Position numbers and translations under genes: made by a program. Below are positions 42,821 through 51,476 of a stretch of DNA of 64,000 nt, one piece after another; position 1 is the first letter of the stretch; each line of letters opens with the position of its first letter. The DNA is from SZUA-265 sp965651905 (GTDB lineage Bacteria > Myxococcota_A > Polyangia > Polyangiales > Polyangiaceae): the NCBI GenBank assembly GCA_965651905.1, contig CBFGUG010000036.1, positions 8,416 to 72,415 of the forward strand, written 5' to 3'. A model generated the notes under the pieces. That model made no database searches. It saw nothing but the letters and a program-made list of their open reading frames with translations, and was not told the origin of the DNA.

Positions 42821-45121
42821 ATGCAGACGTCTTTCACAGCGATGGTGGGTCCTGCAGTGTCGGGTCCTGCAGTGTCGGGTCCTGCAGTGTCGAGTCCTGC
42901 AGTGTCGAGTCCTGCAGTGTCGAGTCCTGCAGTGTCGAGTCCTGCAGCGTCGAGCCCTGCAGTGTCAGTGGGGGATTCGTATGCGAACACTTCGCGCCGT
43001 ATCGTTGCCGTCGTTCTCAAACACCTCCTCACTGAGTTAGCTACTGAACAGCGTCAGCTGCGCGAAACCACAGCCTTGGCCACTGCATCTTTGGCCAGAG
43101 ATGCACCAAAGCAGCCTCACGCTCACGGCGTCACAACCCAGAGCCCCCGCGCTCAAAGGCGTTCGGCGACCGTCAACGAGCCGATGGTCGTCGTGCTTTG
43201 TGATGGAGAAACCACCGAGAGCGAGATCAGCAACGAAGCTCGACGTGTCGGTTCGATCCGTACCGAAACCACCAACGAAGAGTCGACCCGCGAACGCGCC
43301 AGCGAAGCAGATCAACTACAACGAACGACCATCGCTGCCGTCAACGAGTCAGCCTACGCCTATGGGATACGAAGCGGGCAAACCATTGCCGAAGCTTGCG
43401 CCTGGGTAGCCAACTTGCACATTCAGCAAGTCGACCGAGCACGAGTTCAGCTCGCGCTCGAACGTGTGGCAGAGGCTCTCGGTCAGTTTGCGCCCACCGT
43501 CAGCATCAGTGATCTCGACACAGTCTGGCTCGACGTTTCCAACAGCCAGCAGCTGTATCCCGACGAACACGAACTGTTACGTGAAATTTCGGCCAGCGTT
43601 CGAGCGGTGGGTCACTCCTGCAGAATGGCGATCGCCACGGGGCCTTTGTTGGCACAAGCATTCGCTCGCTGGGCTCCAGTACAACGCAGCTCGAAACATA
43701 CTGGGTCGGCGCGAGCATCTGGTGGGCCACTCCAGACACGACTGGGGTCGACACAACTGGGGTCGACACGACTGGGATCGACACAACTGGGGTCGACACA
43801 ATTAGGGTCGCGACAGGTGAGCTCGGCGCTGAATACACAAGCCCAACCAACTTCACACGAGGGGGGACAGCTCGGCTTGGTCGTCGAAGCTGACCAAACC
43901 GTCAAACTTGCCGCACAACTGCCGATACAGGCATTGCCCGTTTCCTCGAAGGTGCAGTGTTGGTTGGCTGGTCTGGGGATTTTGCGTTGGGCTGATCTGG
44001 CGCGCCTTCCGACTAAACAAGCGATCGCACGGCTAGGACCCAATGCTCAGTTGGCGCTCGACTTGGTCGCTGGACGCGACACTCGACCGCTCATCGCCTT
44101 TGCTCCACCGCGGCATCCTCGAGAGCGGCAAGAGTGGGAAGAGGCTGTGAACGGTAGTCAGCCGCTGTTGTTCGTGCTCCGTGGTCTGGTTTCGAAGATC
44201 AGTGCACGGCTCGAAGGGCGTGCCTTGGCAGCTCAGTCGTTGAAGATCATCGTCTTCTGCGATCGTGGAATCGCGCGCTTGCGCAACGTCGAGCCACGCG
44301 TCGAGCTCGACTTCAGCTTGGCGTCCCCGTTGTATCGCACCGACGATCTGTGGCGTGTACTGAGCTCTCGGTTGGAAAAGCTCGTGCTCAAAGCGCCGAG
44401 TATCGGCTTGGAATTGAAAGTGTGCTCACTCGCGGCCGCTTCGCGGCGGCAGCTCGACTTGATGAGCGCCAGCTCGAAGCTGCACACCGATCCCGAACGA
44501 TTGCAAGTGCTGCTGAGTGAACTTTCCGCCGACATCGGCCCCAGAACATTCGGAGTTTTGCGGATGAACGACTCCCACCGACCTGAGAAAGTCAGCTTGT
44601 TGCAACCCCTGGCGGCACTGCAAGCCTCCACCCACGCCACCCCGAAACCCAGCCGCCGCAACGATGACCGTAGGCACGATGAGTCGTTGCGCCAGGGCAG
44701 CGCTGTGTCGCAGGGCAGCGCTGTGTCGCAGGGCAGCGCTGTGTCGCAGGGCAGCGCTGTGCAACTGGGCGACCCACGAGAAAACTGGACTCAGCTCCCA
44801 CCTCGACAAATTTCTTTGGAATCGGGTCGAAGCTCGATCGCACCTGCTGAACGGGATTTTCCCAATCGGCTACTGCCCAAACCATTGTTGCTCGATCAAT
44901 TGCTGACCAAGGGAGCTTTCGTGCCTTTTGCAGGCCAGCTTTTTTCGGTCGAAGACGTCCGCTTCGGGCACCGCCTCGACAGTGTCGAATGGTGGTCGGG
45001 GGAGAGCATCTCGCGGGACTATTTTCGAGTCGCGTTGAGTAACGGCAAAGCTCGAGTCAGTGCTTTAGCTTACCGAAACCGTCATACGGGTAGTGTATTT
45101 CTGCAGGGCCTATTCGACTGA
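42821..45121 (+). CDS. imuB: ImuB, inactive Y-family polymerase of the mutasome
   Basis: 766 residues, about 200 longer than typical ImuB because of repeat-bearing insertions. Family segments are RRIVAVVLKHLLTELATEQ near residue 63, AYAYGIRSGQTIAEACAW, PTVSISDLDTVWLDVS, and LAGLGILRWADLARLPTKQAIARLG (helix-hairpin-helix of the little-finger side). The polymerase catalytic acidic residues are not where an active Y-polymerase has them; ImuB acts as a beta-clamp-binding bridge for DnaE2. Three in-frame minisatellites encode PAVSS (N-terminal, 8 copies), LGSTQ (mid, 5 copies) and QGSAVS (C-terminal, 4 copies) runs. It starts 4 bp after imuA, so translation is coupled. Confidence 0.85.
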   Translation: MQTSFTAMVGPAVSGPAVSGPAVSSPAVSSPAVSSPAVSSPAASSPAVSVGDSYANTSRRIVAVVLKHLLTELATEQRQLRETTALATASLARDAPKQPHAHGVTTQSPRAQRRSATVNEPMVVVLCDGETTESEISNEARRVGSIRTETTNEESTRERASEADQLQRTTIAAVNESAYAYGIRSGQTIAEACAWVANLHIQQVDRARVQLALERVAEALGQFAPTVSISDLDTVWLDVSNSQQLYPDEHELLREISASVRAVGHSCRMAIATGPLLAQAFARWAPVQRSSKHTGSARASGGPLQTRLGSTQLGSTRLGSTQLGSTQLGSRQVSSALNTQAQPTSHEGGQLGLVVEADQTVKLAAQLPIQALPVSSKVQCWLAGLGILRWADLARLPTKQAIARLGPNAQLALDLVAGRDTRPLIAFAPPRHPRERQEWEEAVNGSQPLLFVLRGLVSKISARLEGRALAAQSLKIIVFCDRGIARLRNVEPRVELDFSLASPLYRTDDLWRVLSSRLEKLVLKAPSIGLELKVCSLAAASRRQLDLMSASSKLHTDPERLQVLLSELSADIGPRTFGVLRMNDSHRPEKVSLLQPLAALQASTHATPKPSRRNDDRRHDESLRQGSAVSQGSAVSQGSAVSQGSAVQLGDPRENWTQLPPRQISLESGRSSIAPAERDFPNRLLPKPLLLDQLLTKGAFVPFAGQLFSVEDVRFGHRLDSVEWWSGESISRDYFRVALSNGKARVSALAYRNRHTGSVFLQGLFD
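42848..42967 (+). repeat. Minisatellite at the imuB 5' end: 8 x 15 bp
   Basis: Unit GGTCCTGCAGTGTCG (G/A variant at base 2), in frame, encoding PAVSG/PAVSS directly after the start. Copies differ by few bases, so expansion is recent. Confidence 0.95.
43736..43810 (+). repeat. Minisatellite in mid imuB: 5 x 15 bp
   Basis: Unit ACACGACTGGGGTCG with G/A alternation at base 5, in frame, encoding LGST(Q/R). The last copy is more diverged. Confidence 0.95.
44693..44764 (+). repeat. Minisatellite in 3' imuB: 4 x 18 bp
   Basis: Unit CAGGGCAGCGCTGTGTCG, three perfect copies and a fourth ending differently, in frame, encoding QGSAVS. Confidence 0.95.
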
Positions 45122-45272
45122 TTTTCGTGATTTTTCAGAGCAGTCCCTCTGAGGAACTCGCGGCGAGATAGTCCGAGCAGTCACGTCCCCAGCTCACGTA
45201 CTCGAACGCGGCTGCCGTTCGCAGCAACGCTGCTCGTGAAGAACCAACGAGGATATCTTTGCCGAGTGCTCC

Positions 45273-45470
45273 TTCGGCTTTTGATTCGTGTGTGTTGCCT
45301 CGCAACCCAGGAGATCGACAAATGACTTTGCCCGCGGTGGATTCATCTGGCCTTTTCGCTTCTGCGTGGCACTTCGCAATTTGAAGAGACCGAAGATGCC
45401 CTTTTCGGAGTTATTGGCTCGTTCGGCCTTTTCGTTCTTGCGTGGCGCCTCGCAACCCGAAGAGATGGTC
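45273..45470 (+). repeat. Degenerate threefold duplication around the dnaE2 start, ~75-bp period
   Basis: Copies lie near 45273-45320, 45349-45398 and 45423-45470. Only the last is the real coding segment (SAFSFLRGASQPEE). Copy 2 matches it at 33 of 41 bases (GGCCTTTTCG... to ...GAAGAGA), and all eight differences are transitions. Copy 1 is weaker but keeps CCTCGCAACCC. Confidence 0.7.
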
Positions 45471-48400
45471 GAGACGGCTCACGCGCTGGGTTTACAATCA
45501 CTGGCGTTGTGTGATCGCGATGGGCTCTATGGCTCCGTACGGGCCTGGATCCGCGCGCGCGAGCTCGGTTTGACGTTGCACGTGGGGGCGGAGCTCAGCT
45601 TGGCGCCAGCAGGTTTACCCGTACCGCGCGCGGATCCTCCCAAAGCCAAGACCGCTCCCGTGCGAACACCGACCATTGCGCTGCTGGTACGCAATGCCGA
45701 AGGCTACGAGAATCTGTGTCGTTTGCTCAGCGCGGCCCACGCGGGACTGCCGAAGGGCAGTAGCTTGCTCGAGCTTTCGATGCTGGAGCGACACGCGACG
45801 GGGCTGAGCGTGATCGTGCCCGCACAGCTCGCAGCCCATGACGTCGAAATGCGGCATTGGCTGCCCACTCTTCACGAACTATTCGACGAGCGGGGTGCGA
45901 TCGCCGTCTATCGGCGCTGGGACGGTCACGACCGCGCGCGCGAGCACTACGCTCGCGCTTACTGTGCGAGTACTGGGTTTCCGATCATAGCCAGCAATCG
46001 GCCCGCCTTTCACACGCCCGAACGCAAACCACTAGCGGACATCGTCACCTGCATTCGTCACGGAGTGACGCTCGACCAGGCTGGGTGCCGACTGGCCGCC
46101 AACGCTGAAGCGCACCTGCGCCCAGCCGAACAGATGCTGCGCCTATTTCGAAAGCAGCCAGAGTGGGTGCACCACAGCGCCGAGTTCGCTTCCGAACACG
46201 AGTTCGAGCTCAATCAGATCCGTTATCAGTTTCCTTGCCAGCTCGACCCAGGAGAAACGGCCGATCAACGTTTGAATCGCCTGACTTGGCAAGGTGCGGA
46301 ACGCCGTTATCCCAAAGGCATTCCGCACAAGGTGCGAGGGCAGTTGGAAAAGGAGCTGACCCTGATCGGCAAGTTGGGAGTCGCGCCGTACTTTCTGTGC
46401 ACCTGGGAAATCGTCGAAATCGCACGGGAGTTTCGCATCTTGTGCCAGGGGCGGGGGAGCGCCGCCAACAGCGCCGTGTGTTATGCGCTCGGCATCACCG
46501 CTGTCGATCCTGCTCGCAGCAAGTTACTGTTCGAACGCTTCTTGAGCGAAGAGCGCAACGAGCCGCCCGACATCGACATCGACTTCGAGCACGAACGGCG
46601 GGAAGAAGTCATTCAAGAGATCTATCGACGTCACGGGCGAGAGCACGCGGCGATGGTCTCCGAGGTCATCTGCTACCGCGGTAAGAGCGCACTCCGTGAG
46701 GTTGGCAAAGTGTTGGGCTTGTCGATGGAACAGGTCGACCGCTTGAGCAAGAGCATCACCCACTGGGATTCGGCTGCGGATAGTGAGCAGAAGCTTCGTC
46801 AGTATGGTTTCGACCCGCGTGATCGCAGGCTGCAACAAACCGTGCAATGGGCGCAGCAGTTGCAGGGGTTCCCGCGTCACTTGTCGATTCACGTCGGCGG
46901 CTTCGTGCTGTCGAAGACGCCGCTGTTCGGCGTCGCACCCATCGAACCCGCGAGCATGGCGGGACGTACGGTGATCCCTTGGGACAAGGACGACATCGAG
47001 GCCCTGGGGTTCTTCAAAGTCGACGTATTGGGGCTCGGCATGCTGACGGCGATCCGCAAAACCCTCGAGTACGTCTTCGAGGACGGCTTGCTGCACGAAA
47101 CCCCCGACGAAGTATTCGATGCGCTCGACGTGGCGACTCGCGTTCCCGCCGAAGATCCAGCGGTGTACGCGATGATCAGTGAGGCTGATACCGTGGGCGT
47201 CTTTCAGATCGAAAGCCGAGCGCAGATGGCCATGTTACCGCGACTTCGGCCGCAACGATTCTACGACTTGGTGATCGAGGTCGCGATCGTGCGCCCGGGC
47301 CCGATTCAAGGTGGGATGGTTCATCCGTATTTGCGCCGACGTAACGGTGAAGAGGCTGTCGGAGTGCCGCACCCCGCGCTCTGGCCGATCCTCGAGCGCA
47401 CCCTGGGGATCCCGCTTTTTCAGGAGCAGGTGATGCAGATATCCATCGTGGGCGCTGGGTATACGGGCGGGCAAGCGGATCAACTGCGACGTGACATGGC
47501 TGCCTGGAAGAAAACGGGGCGACTGCTGCGCCACCGCGAGCAACTGCTTGCAGGATTTGCTGCAAAAGGCATCTCTCAGAGCTTTGGGGAAGCCTTGTTC
47601 GAGCAGATCAAAGGCTTTGGTGACTATGGTTTTCCCGAATCCCACGCCGCGTCGTTTGCTTTGCTGGTTTACATTTCGGCCTGGGAGAAAGTGCACTTTC
47701 CCGCCCACTTCTGTTGTGCGCTGATCAACTCGCAGCCGATGGGCTTCTATTCTCCGTCGAGTTTGATCCGTGACGCGCAGAAACACGGCGTGGAAGTGCG
47801 CCCCGTGCGCGTGGACGCGAGCCACTGGGATTGTGGCTTGGAGTGCCCCGCCAAAAGCAAGGTGAACAGTCGTTACCCTGCAGCCCATCGCGCCCTGCGG
47901 CTCGGTTTCCGTTTGATCAAAGGTTTCAAGCAAGCGAGTTCAGACGCCGTGATCGCAGCACGCAGTGATGGTCCCTTCGAAGATCTGAACGACTTCATGT
48001 TGCGCACGCGACTGGGGCAGGACCAACTGCAACTGTTGGCAGAGGCGGGTGCGCTAGAGTCGCTGGTGCAGGGCAGGCGTCATGCGCTGTGGGCCACACG
48101 GGCTCCAAACAGCCCTGGACTGTTCGCTCAGCACGGCGTTCGGGAAGAGAGAGTCGAACTACCGCCACTTGCAGCAAGCCAGCAGCTGATACTCGACTAC
48201 GATCGCGTGGGGCTGAGCATCGACGATCATCCACTGAGGCATCTGCGTCCCAGTCTGAGAAAATGGGGTGTGGTCACCGCTCGTCAGCTGCTCGACATCA
48301 AACACGAGACGCCCGTTCGCATCGCAGGCTTGGTGCTTTCCCGTCAGCGCCCCGCGACGGCCAGTGGGGTCGTCTTCATGACGCTCGAAGACGAAACGGG

Positions 48401-48623
48401 CACCATCAACCTGGTGCTGTTCAGCAAGATCTTCGAACGCTTCGGGCACACGGCGCGGCACGCGAGCCTGTTGCTCGCCGAAGGGCGCCTGGAGCGACAG
48501 CTCACTCAACCACGCCCAGGTGAAGTCGGACGAGCCACTGCCGTGATCCACGTCATCGCGCGCACCTTGCGGCGTCTCGATACCCCCGCAAACGTTAGCG
48601 TCCGCTCACGTGACTTTCACTGA
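45396..48623 (+). CDS. dnaE2: Error-prone DNA polymerase DnaE2 (ImuC)
   Basis: 1075 residues from the ATG at 45396 (MPFSELLARSAFSF); a longer frame upstream runs through degenerate repeats. The PHP domain opens the protein (SAFSFLRGASQPEEMVETAH), polymerase aspartates lie in PPDIDIDFEHERREE near residue 390, and RGSAANSAVCYALGIT and HLSIHVGGFVLS are family segments. The C-terminal OB fold begins near VRIAGLVLSRQRPATASGVVF. It lacks the extra C-terminal tau-binding part of DnaE1, as expected for DnaE2. It performs translesion synthesis with ImuA and ImuB after DNA damage. A 274-bp gap from imuB may give it its own promoter. Confidence 0.95.
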   Translation: MPFSELLARSAFSFLRGASQPEEMVETAHALGLQSLALCDRDGLYGSVRAWIRARELGLTLHVGAELSLAPAGLPVPRADPPKAKTAPVRTPTIALLVRNAEGYENLCRLLSAAHAGLPKGSSLLELSMLERHATGLSVIVPAQLAAHDVEMRHWLPTLHELFDERGAIAVYRRWDGHDRAREHYARAYCASTGFPIIASNRPAFHTPERKPLADIVTCIRHGVTLDQAGCRLAANAEAHLRPAEQMLRLFRKQPEWVHHSAEFASEHEFELNQIRYQFPCQLDPGETADQRLNRLTWQGAERRYPKGIPHKVRGQLEKELTLIGKLGVAPYFLCTWEIVEIAREFRILCQGRGSAANSAVCYALGITAVDPARSKLLFERFLSEERNEPPDIDIDFEHERREEVIQEIYRRHGREHAAMVSEVICYRGKSALREVGKVLGLSMEQVDRLSKSITHWDSAADSEQKLRQYGFDPRDRRLQQTVQWAQQLQGFPRHLSIHVGGFVLSKTPLFGVAPIEPASMAGRTVIPWDKDDIEALGFFKVDVLGLGMLTAIRKTLEYVFEDGLLHETPDEVFDALDVATRVPAEDPAVYAMISEADTVGVFQIESRAQMAMLPRLRPQRFYDLVIEVAIVRPGPIQGGMVHPYLRRRNGEEAVGVPHPALWPILERTLGIPLFQEQVMQISIVGAGYTGGQADQLRRDMAAWKKTGRLLRHREQLLAGFAAKGISQSFGEALFEQIKGFGDYGFPESHAASFALLVYISAWEKVHFPAHFCCALINSQPMGFYSPSSLIRDAQKHGVEVRPVRVDASHWDCGLECPAKSKVNSRYPAAHRALRLGFRLIKGFKQASSDAVIAARSDGPFEDLNDFMLRTRLGQDQLQLLAEAGALESLVQGRRHALWATRAPNSPGLFAQHGVREERVELPPLAASQQLILDYDRVGLSIDDHPLRHLRPSLRKWGVVTARQLLDIKHETPVRIAGLVLSRQRPATASGVVFMTLEDETGTINLVLFSKIFERFGHTARHASLLLAEGRLERQLTQPRPGEVGRATAVIHVIARTLRRLDTPANVSVRSRDFH

Positions 48624-48706
48624 CGAGCGCTGACTGAGCGGGTTTCGAGCGGACGCGGCAATCCCAACAACCCGACCCGAAAATCCCCAGCTGCCCAAAT
48701 AGACGA

Positions 48707-48778
48707 CGAGCGGAACCTCCGAAGAGATCCCGCTCGAGTCAGGTGTCGCGAAGGCCCGCTAGTCGGGCCACATCGCGA
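48707..48778. terminator. Two stem-loops between convergent dnaE2 and groEL
   Basis: First: CGAGCGG (48707) / CCGCTCG (48730). Second: outer TCGCGA (48746) / TCGCGA (48773) enclosing GGCCCG / CGGGCC. They lie in the short convergent gap, where transcription from both sides must stop; T-runs are poor. Confidence 0.55.
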
Positions 48779-48795
48779 AGGAGAATGGTCGGGTC

Positions 48796-50523
48796 TCAGC
48801 CCATGTCGAGGCCGCCCATTCCACCCATGCCGCCCATTCCACCCATGCCCATGCCGCCCATTCCACCCATACCGCCCATTCCACCCATGCCGCCCATTCC
48901 ACCCATGCCGCCCATTCCACCGGGTGCGGGAGCGGGGCGTTCCTTCTTCGGACGTTCAGCGATCAACGCTTCGGTGGTGAGCATCAAGCTGGCGATGCTC
49001 ACGGCGTTCTTCAGCGCGTTGCGCACGACGCGGTGCGGATCCAACACGCCAGCCTTGAGCAAGTCACAGTACTCTAGCTTCTGTGCGTCGAAGCCGAACC
49101 CGCCCTTGCCGGCCAAGACCTTGTCGATCACGACGGGCGCATCGAGACCCGCGTTGGCCGCAATTTGACGCAGCGGCGCGCGCAACGCTTCTCGAAGCAG
49201 TTTGGCTCCCGCTACCTCATCGTCGTTCATGCCGTCGAGTATGCCGTCAATCGCCGTCGATGCGCGAAGCAACGCCACACCACCCCCAGGCACAACACCC
49301 TCCGCGATCGCCGCACGGGTTGCCGCCAGCGCATCTTCAATCAGGTGTCGCTTGTTGCGCACCTCGACGTCGGTGGCTCCACCCACTTTCACCACCGCCA
49401 CGCCGCCGCTGAGTCGTGCTAGGCGCTCTTGCAGCTTTTCTTTGTCGTAGGTGCTGTTGGTGGCTTCCGTGGCCGAGCGGATCAGCTCGATGCGGGCCTG
49501 AATGTCCTGCTTCTTGCCCTTGCCCTTGATGATCTTGGTCGATTCCTTGTCGATGATCGCGCGCTCGCAGCGCCCGAGATCCGCCAAGGTCACCGACTCC
49601 AGCGTGCGACCGACGTTCTCCATGAAGGGGAACGCGCCGACGAGTGCGGCGATGTCTTGAATCGTCTCTTTACGGCGGTCGCCGAACGCAGGAGCTTTGA
49701 CCGCGGCGCACTGGATCACGCCACGCAGCTTGTTGACGGTCAGCGCCGCCAGAGCGTCACCCGTGACGTCTTCAGCGATCACCAACAGAGGAGCATTGGC
49801 TTTCTGCACGGCTTCGAGCGCGGGGATCAAATCGTTGATCGCCGTGAGCTTCTTTTCCATCACCAGAACGTAGGGGTCTTTCAGCTCGACCCGCAGCCGC
49901 TCTTGATCCGTGATGAAGTAGGGCGACAGGTAACCGCGGTCGAACTCCATGCCCTCCACCACGTTGACTTCGGTCTCCGTGAGCTGAGACTCGACCACGC
50001 TGATCACGCCATCGCGACCAACCTTCTCGAAAGCATCTGCCAAGAAGGCACCCACAGCCTCGTCGCCATTGGCGCTGATGGTGCCGACCCGCGCAATCTG
50101 TTCGCTGGTCTTGGCGGGCTGTGAAAGCTTTGCAAGCGCATCGTTCACTGCGACAGCTGCCTTGTCGATGCCGCGCTTGAGATCGCTCACGGCCACGCCA
50201 GCGGTGACCAACTTGAGCCCCTGGTTGTAGATGGCTTGCGCCAACACCGTGGCGGTGGTCGTGCCGTCACCACCGTCCTCATCGGTGCGCTTGGCGACTT
50301 CTTTGATGAGCCGCGCGCCGAGATTTTCTATCCGCGACGACAGCTCGATCTCCTGTGCGACGGTCACGCCGTCTTTGGTGATGGTGGGGGCGCCCCAGCT
50401 GCGCTCCAACGCCACATTGCGACCGCGGGGCCCGAGCGTCACTCGAACGGCATCAGCCAGGGTGTTGAGACCTACTTGAAAGGCCTTGCGGGCCCCCTGA
50501 CGAAAGACGATGTCTTTGCTCAT
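48796..50523 (-). CDS. groEL: Chaperonin GroEL (60 kDa), stand-alone copy
   Basis: 575 residues from the ATG at 50523, preceded by GAGGAGCAC. Conserved segments are VTLGPRGRNVALERSWGAPTI, EDGGDGTTTATVLAQ (ATP site), and AEGVVPGGGVALLRA. The C terminus is a long tail of eleven GGM repeats and one GM, where E. coli has four. The tail lines the folding cavity floor and affects substrate handling. groES does not precede it, and no CIRCE element (TTAGCACTC-N9-GAGTGCTAA) is visible upstream, so this is probably a second groEL; myxobacteria are known to carry two. The DNA encoding the tail is an 18-bp repeat array (48811-48923). Confidence 0.96.
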   Translation of the reverse strand: MSKDIVFRQGARKAFQVGLNTLADAVRVTLGPRGRNVALERSWGAPTITKDGVTVAQEIELSSRIENLGARLIKEVAKRTDEDGGDGTTTATVLAQAIYNQGLKLVTAGVAVSDLKRGIDKAAVAVNDALAKLSQPAKTSEQIARVGTISANGDEAVGAFLADAFEKVGRDGVISVVESQLTETEVNVVEGMEFDRGYLSPYFITDQERLRVELKDPYVLVMEKKLTAINDLIPALEAVQKANAPLLVIAEDVTGDALAALTVNKLRGVIQCAAVKAPAFGDRRKETIQDIAALVGAFPFMENVGRTLESVTLADLGRCERAIIDKESTKIIKGKGKKQDIQARIELIRSATEATNSTYDKEKLQERLARLSGGVAVVKVGGATDVEVRNKRHLIEDALAATRAAIAEGVVPGGGVALLRASTAIDGILDGMNDDEVAGAKLLREALRAPLRQIAANAGLDAPVVIDKVLAGKGGFGFDAQKLEYCDLLKAGVLDPHRVVRNALKNAVSIASLMLTTEALIAERPKKERPAPAPGGMGGMGGMGGMGGMGGMGGMGGMGMGGMGGMGGMGGLDMG

Positions 50524-50904
50524 GTTGAGAAGTGCTCCTCTTGAAATCTTGCTGCGATGACTGGTGCGGTGAAAAGCTGCGCCAGGCCGGCAGGGCTCGT
50601 CGGCTAGCTGGCGCGCCAAGTTAGGCGTGAATGTTCACTGGTCAACCCCCAAAAAACCAAACTCGCTCAAAATCCCAAACCTCCGAAGCCTCGACGGGAC
50701 CCAGCGCTGCTCAGGTCCAGTGCGACGCAGGTCTGGTGCTGCGTGGGTGAGGACCCACCGCGCTAGTTAGGCTAGGAGCAGCCAGCCCTAGGAGAAGACA
50801 GCTGGCTAGGAGACAAGACGGAACAGCGGCCGAAGACGCCGAACTTTTTCTCCCAAATCCCTTGAATAGTGCGCGGGTTACTACTAGTTTTTCGGACCCC
50901 GTTT
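50524..50904. promoter_or_regulatory. groEL upstream region and gap to tRNA-Gln
   Basis: 381 bp with no credible gene. CTAGGAG occurs three times near 50772-50810, and AGCCAGC / GCTGGCT can pair there. No CIRCE site found. It should hold the groEL promoter (minus) and the tRNA-Gln promoter (plus). Confidence 0.4.
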
Positions 50905-50978
50905 TGGGGAATCGTCTAACGGCAGGACGCAAGTTTCTGGTACTTGTTATCTAGGTTCGAATCCTAGTTCCCCAGCCA
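50905..50978 (+). tRNA. tRNA-Gln(CTG)
   Basis: 74 nt with encoded CCA (50976-50978). Acceptor TGGGGAA / TTCCCCA; anticodon stem CAAGT / ACTTG with loop TTCTGGT, anticodon CTG; T-loop TTCGAATC. Confidence 0.93.
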
Positions 50979-51043
50979 ATCACCGCAGTCGCAACCAGAA
51001 GCGGCCTGCACCAGAACTCCCCCGCAGTCCTCGTCCTGCAACA

Positions 51044-51110
51044 GCAGAGCCGAGACGGCAAAAATAGAGCAGAGCCGAGACGGCAAAAATAGAGCAGAGC
51101 CGAGACGGCA
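51044..51110. repeat. 25-bp tandem repeat, 2.7 copies, between tRNA-Gln and tRNA-Glu
   Basis: Unit GCAGAGCCGAGACGGCAAAA plus ATAGA, starting at 51044, 51069 and 51094. The first two copies are identical. Confidence 0.95.
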
Positions 51111-51136
51111 ATACTCAAGACAGCAGAAACCAAAAC

Positions 51137-51208
51137 GGCCCCATCGTCTAGCGGTTAGGACATCGGCCTCTCACGCCGGTAACACGGGTTCGAGTCCCGT
51201 TGGGGTCA
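51137..51208 (+). tRNA. tRNA-Glu(CTC)
   Basis: 72 nt, no encoded CCA (CGA follows the discriminator). Acceptor GGCCCCA / TGGGGTC; anticodon loop CTCTCAC flanked by CGGC / GCCG; T-loop TTCGAGTC. Confidence 0.93.
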
Positions 51209-51213
51209 CGACA

Positions 51214-51244
51214 GGGCCCGGTCTTCGAAGTAAAGACCGGGCCC
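51214..51244 (+). terminator. Terminator hairpin after tRNA-Glu
   Basis: A perfect 12-bp stem GGGCCCGGTCTT / AAGACCGGGCCC starts five bases after the tRNA and is followed by TTCGACTTTC. Typical end of a tRNA transcript. Confidence 0.8.
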
Positions 51245-51476
51245 TTCGACTTTCAGGGGTCGAGGTGCGGAGGACGGGCCTGCGACGAGGTCGCGAGTTG
51301 GAGTTCGACTTCCGGGTGATCGAGCGAGACGCCGACGAACCCGAGCCCTCGTTGGACCAGGGCCTGGGGTAGCGAGTGTTCCACGGCGCAGCGGCGGGTC
51401 GCTGAGGTGTCGTCCAAGCACATCTGCACGGCGGGCGGTTGCTAGCTCACCGCGCATTCGGATAGCCTGCTGCGAC

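Noticed and set aside
42848..42967. Possible CRISPR array
   Set aside because: Repeats are contiguous 15-mers with no spacers and encode protein in frame; no cas genes are present anywhere in the window.
50524..50640. CIRCE heat-shock operator upstream of groEL
   Set aside because: No TTAGCACTC / GAGTGCTAA pair is present.
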